Of a DNA stretch of 15,915 nucleotides, positions 14,457-15,915 are shown piece by piece. The notes beneath the pieces are model-generated. The model did no database searches, was not told where the DNA came from, and saw only the letters and a program-made list of their open reading frames with translations. Source of the DNA: an uncultured Burkholderiales bacterium (GTDB taxonomy: Bacteria; Pseudomonadota; Gammaproteobacteria; Burkholderiales; Burkholderiaceae_C); assembly GCA_903953985.1 (NCBI GenBank), contig CAJBLW010000441.1, positions 1 through 15,915 on the forward strand, read 5' to 3'. Position 1 is the stretch's first letter. Each line of letters opens with the position of its first letter. A program made the position numbers and the translations under genes.

Positions 14457-15230
14457 TCAAGGCCCAATGGCGTAAACCGCTGGGGTGTGAGCATCAGGGC
14501 CTTTAAGGCCCTTTTTCCATTGCGCGACTGTGTGGCTCTGAACATGGGCGGACGGCAGCGTCAAGCCACTGGATATGGCCAGGCGTGTATTGGCGTTCAG
14601 GCTCTGCAGCAGGCCGCTGAGCATGGCCGCGTTGCGGTAGGGGGTTTCGATCCACAACTGGGTTTGCCCGGTTTTGAGCGCCAACGACTCCAGTTGTTTC
14701 AAGCGGACAGCGCGCTCAGCCGCGTCTTGCGGCAAGTAACCCACAAAGGCGAAATTCTGGCCATTGAGGCCGCTGGCGGCCAAGGCCAGCAACAAAGACA
14801 CCGGACCCACCATCGGCACCACACCTATGCCCAGATCGTGGGCAGCCCGCACCACCGAACTGCCCGGGTCCGCCACAGCGGGCATGCCCGCTTCGCTCAC
14901 CAGTCCCACATCGTGTCCCTGCAAGGCGGCGGCCAACAGTGGTTTACCGTCAAAGCCGGATTGGTGGTCGCCTTTTTTGTGGACGTGACGGGGCAATTCG
15001 GTGATGCTTTGTTCGGACAGGGGAGCGATCAGAGGATGCGTTTGACCCACGCGCTTGAGGAAGGCGCGGGTACTCTTTGCGTTCTCGCACACCCAATGCT
15101 GGATGCTTGCGGCGGTGGCCAGGGTGTTGGCTGGCAGCACTTCGGTGATGGGGGATTGCTCGGTGCAGCCAAAGTCCAGTGGCGTGGGGACTAAAAACAG
15201 ACGACCTTTGAGTGGCTTAGGCGCGTTCAC
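14457..15230 (-). CDS. RsmI-like SAM-dependent methyltransferase (tetrapyrrole-methylase fold)
   Basis: A 257-residue protein of the family that contains RsmI (16S rRNA C1402 2'-O-methyltransferase) and the precorrin methylases. Visible marks are FLVPTPLDFG near residue 12, GLVSEAGMPAVADPGSSVVR at about 109-128, VVPMVGPVSLLLALAASGLN at about 136-155, and FVGYLPQDAAER. These match the RsmI pattern of SDAGTP, ISDPG and PGP-with-Ala/Ser run, but the RsmI start (VATPIGNLxD) and its DTR-type motif are replaced by VPTPLDFG and CENAKSTRAF. I therefore read it as a divergent paralogue whose substrate, probably RNA, is unknown. The start is a GTG overlapping the maf stop as GTGA (15227-15230), so it is likely translated by coupling. 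It contains an antisense terminator near its 3' end. Confidence 0.85.
   Translation of the reverse strand: MNAPKPLKGRLFLVPTPLDFGCTEQSPITEVLPANTLATAASIQHWVCENAKSTRAFLKRVGQTHPLIAPLSEQSITELPRHVHKKGDHQSGFDGKPLLAAALQGHDVGLVSEAGMPAVADPGSSVVRAAHDLGIGVVPMVGPVSLLLALAASGLNGQNFAFVGYLPQDAAERAVRLKQLESLALKTGQTQLWIETPYRNAAMLSGLLQSLNANTRLAISSGLTLPSAHVQSHTVAQWKKGLKGPDAHTPAVYAIGP
14496..14516 (+). terminator. Intrinsic terminator of the sppA-side operon, inside the opposing methylase gene
   Basis: AGGGCC, loop TTTAA, GGCCCT, then TTTT: a 6-bp stem with an A/T-extendable loop and a T run, on the plus strand 49 bp after the peptidase stop. It lies within the coding sequence for KKGLKGPDAH near the methylase C-terminus. 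No T run exists for the minus strand, so it acts in one direction only. Confidence 0.8.
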
Positions 15231-15838
15231 AGCAGTTTTACCCCGGCTTGGCGAAGCAAACGAGCGGTGCGGATCAGCGGCAGTCCGATCAAGGCGGTGG
15301 GGTCATCGTTGTCGATGGATTCGAGCAGTGCGATGCCCAAGCCTTCGCTTTTGGCGCTGCCAGCGCAGTCGTAGGGCTGTTCGGCTTGCAAATACGCCTC
15401 GATTTCGTCGTCGCTCAGTTCGCGAAACACCACCCGAACCTCGGCCAAGTCCACTTCTTCAAAGCCGCTGGCCAGGCAGACCACGGCCAGCGCGGTCTGA
15501 AAGATCACCGTCTGGCCGCGCATCTGGCGCAGCTGCGCCACGGCACGCAGGTGCTCGCCCGGTTTGCCCAGTGGTTGGCCCGCCAAATCGGCCACTTGGT
15601 CTGAGCCAATCACCACCGCCTCGGGGTGCAAAGCCGCCACTGCCCGGGCTTTGGCCAGGGCCAGCCGTCGGGCCAAGGCCTGTGGCGCTTCGCCCGGTTG
15701 GGGTGTTTCGTCCACACCGGGCGCGCTCACAACAACAGGGATGCGCAGGCGCTCGAGCAGTTCGCGCCTGTAAGGTGAGGTCGAGCCCAGCACCAAGGGA
15801 CGTACAGGGGGGGCGGAGGTGGTCAAGATCGAGGTCAA
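15227..15838 (-). CDS. yceF: Maf-family nucleotide pyrophosphatase, YceF type (7-methyl-GTP pyrophosphatase)
   Basis: A housecleaning enzyme that splits non-canonical nucleoside triphosphates to monophosphates; E. coli YceF prefers 7-methyl-GTP. The 203 residues show LVLGSTSPYRRELLERL at 15-31 (substrate loop), APGVDETPQPGE at 39-50, IGSDQVADL at 78-85 with catalytic Asp80, GKPG at 91-94, LSDDEIEAYL at 141-150, and CAGSAKSEGLGIALLE at 158-173. These follow YceF more closely than YhdE. No ATG is available: a TTG at 15838 is preceded by AAGG (minus strand, 15850-15847) 8 nt away and is chosen; a second TTG at 15826 is possible. The frame is open to the window edge but without a normal start. 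The gene overlaps the methylase gene by 4 bp. Confidence 0.92.
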   Translation of the reverse strand: MTSILTTSAPPVRPLVLGSTSPYRRELLERLRIPVVVSAPGVDETPQPGEAPQALARRLALAKARAVAALHPEAVVIGSDQVADLAGQPLGKPGEHLRAVAQLRQMRGQTVIFQTALAVVCLASGFEEVDLAEVRVVFRELSDDEIEAYLQAEQPYDCAGSAKSEGLGIALLESIDNDDPTALIGLPLIRTARLLRQAGVKLL

Positions 15839-15888
15839 AGCACTGGCCTTGTTGAAGTTCAGATGGGTGATTCTCTTACACTGCAGCC

Positions 15889-15915
15889 ATGGAAAAAAAA
15901 TTGGAACCCCAACAC
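15889..15915 (+). CDS. Possible start of a YceD (DUF177) gene, cut by window end
   Basis: ATG at 15889 opens nine codons, MEKKLEPQH, to the window edge. In related bacteria the gene divergent from maf is commonly a yceD-like DUF177 gene, followed by rpmF and the fatty-acid genes, and those proteins often start with a short run like this. No ribosome site is clear. The call rests on expected gene order and a nine-residue fragment, so it is tentative. Confidence 0.35.

Noticed and set aside
1..15915. Mobile element, phage, toxin-antitoxin or defence island
   Set aside because: Every confident gene is core housekeeping, spacing is tight, and no transposase, integrase, terminal repeat or composition break was seen.

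Overview
This window reads as ordinary core chromosome of a high-GC betaproteobacterium, most likely Burkholderiales, family Comamonadaceae or close to it. The support is gene content and order: ppc divergent from hemC-hemD-hemX-hemY, a long RNase E gene divergent from rluC, then an rluC / HAD phosphatase / Rieske protein / S49 peptidase run, then an RsmI-like methylase with a YceF-type Maf. The genus is inferred from remembered family features; no search was run. I see no tRNA, rRNA, CRISPR array, insertion sequence, integrase, phage gene or attachment site.

Layout. 1-386 (+) is the 3' end of an HrpA-type RNA helicase gene. 469-3318 (-) is ppc, phosphoenolpyruvate carboxylase, convergent with it. 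A 164-bp AT-richer divergent spacer follows. 3483-7607 (+) is a tight four-gene heme block: hemC, hemD, and the membrane proteins HemX and HemY. A bidirectional terminator at 7624-7651 separates hemY from the convergent rne (7680-10811, -), a 1043-residue RNase E with a long disordered, arginine-rich C-terminal half. The 592 bp from 10812 to 11403 between rne and rluC hold no credible gene but several strong inverted repeats. 11404-14447 (+) is a compact run: rluC, a HAD phosphatase, a small Rieske protein and a membrane-anchored S49 peptidase. It meets the convergent 14457-15838 (-) pair, where a Maf pyrophosphatase gene overlaps an RsmI-like methylase gene by 4 bp. The window ends in what may be the first codons of a yceD-like gene (+).

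How the genes work together. HemC and HemD carry out consecutive steps from porphobilinogen to uroporphyrinogen III; HemX and HemY are membrane proteins traditionally grouped with them. RNase E and RluC act on RNA processing and 23S rRNA pseudouridylation, and share one long divergent regulatory region. The methylase and Maf proteins look like RNA-modification and nucleotide-housecleaning functions.

No convincing undescribed multi-gene system is visible. The points most worth a second look are the structured rne leader, the modular RNase E tail (membrane helix, Arg/Glu/Gly repeats, terminal block), a strong terminator for the peptidase operon lying inside the opposing methylase gene, the small Rieske protein with a wide cysteine-histidine spacing, and the RsmI-like paralogue of unknown substrate.
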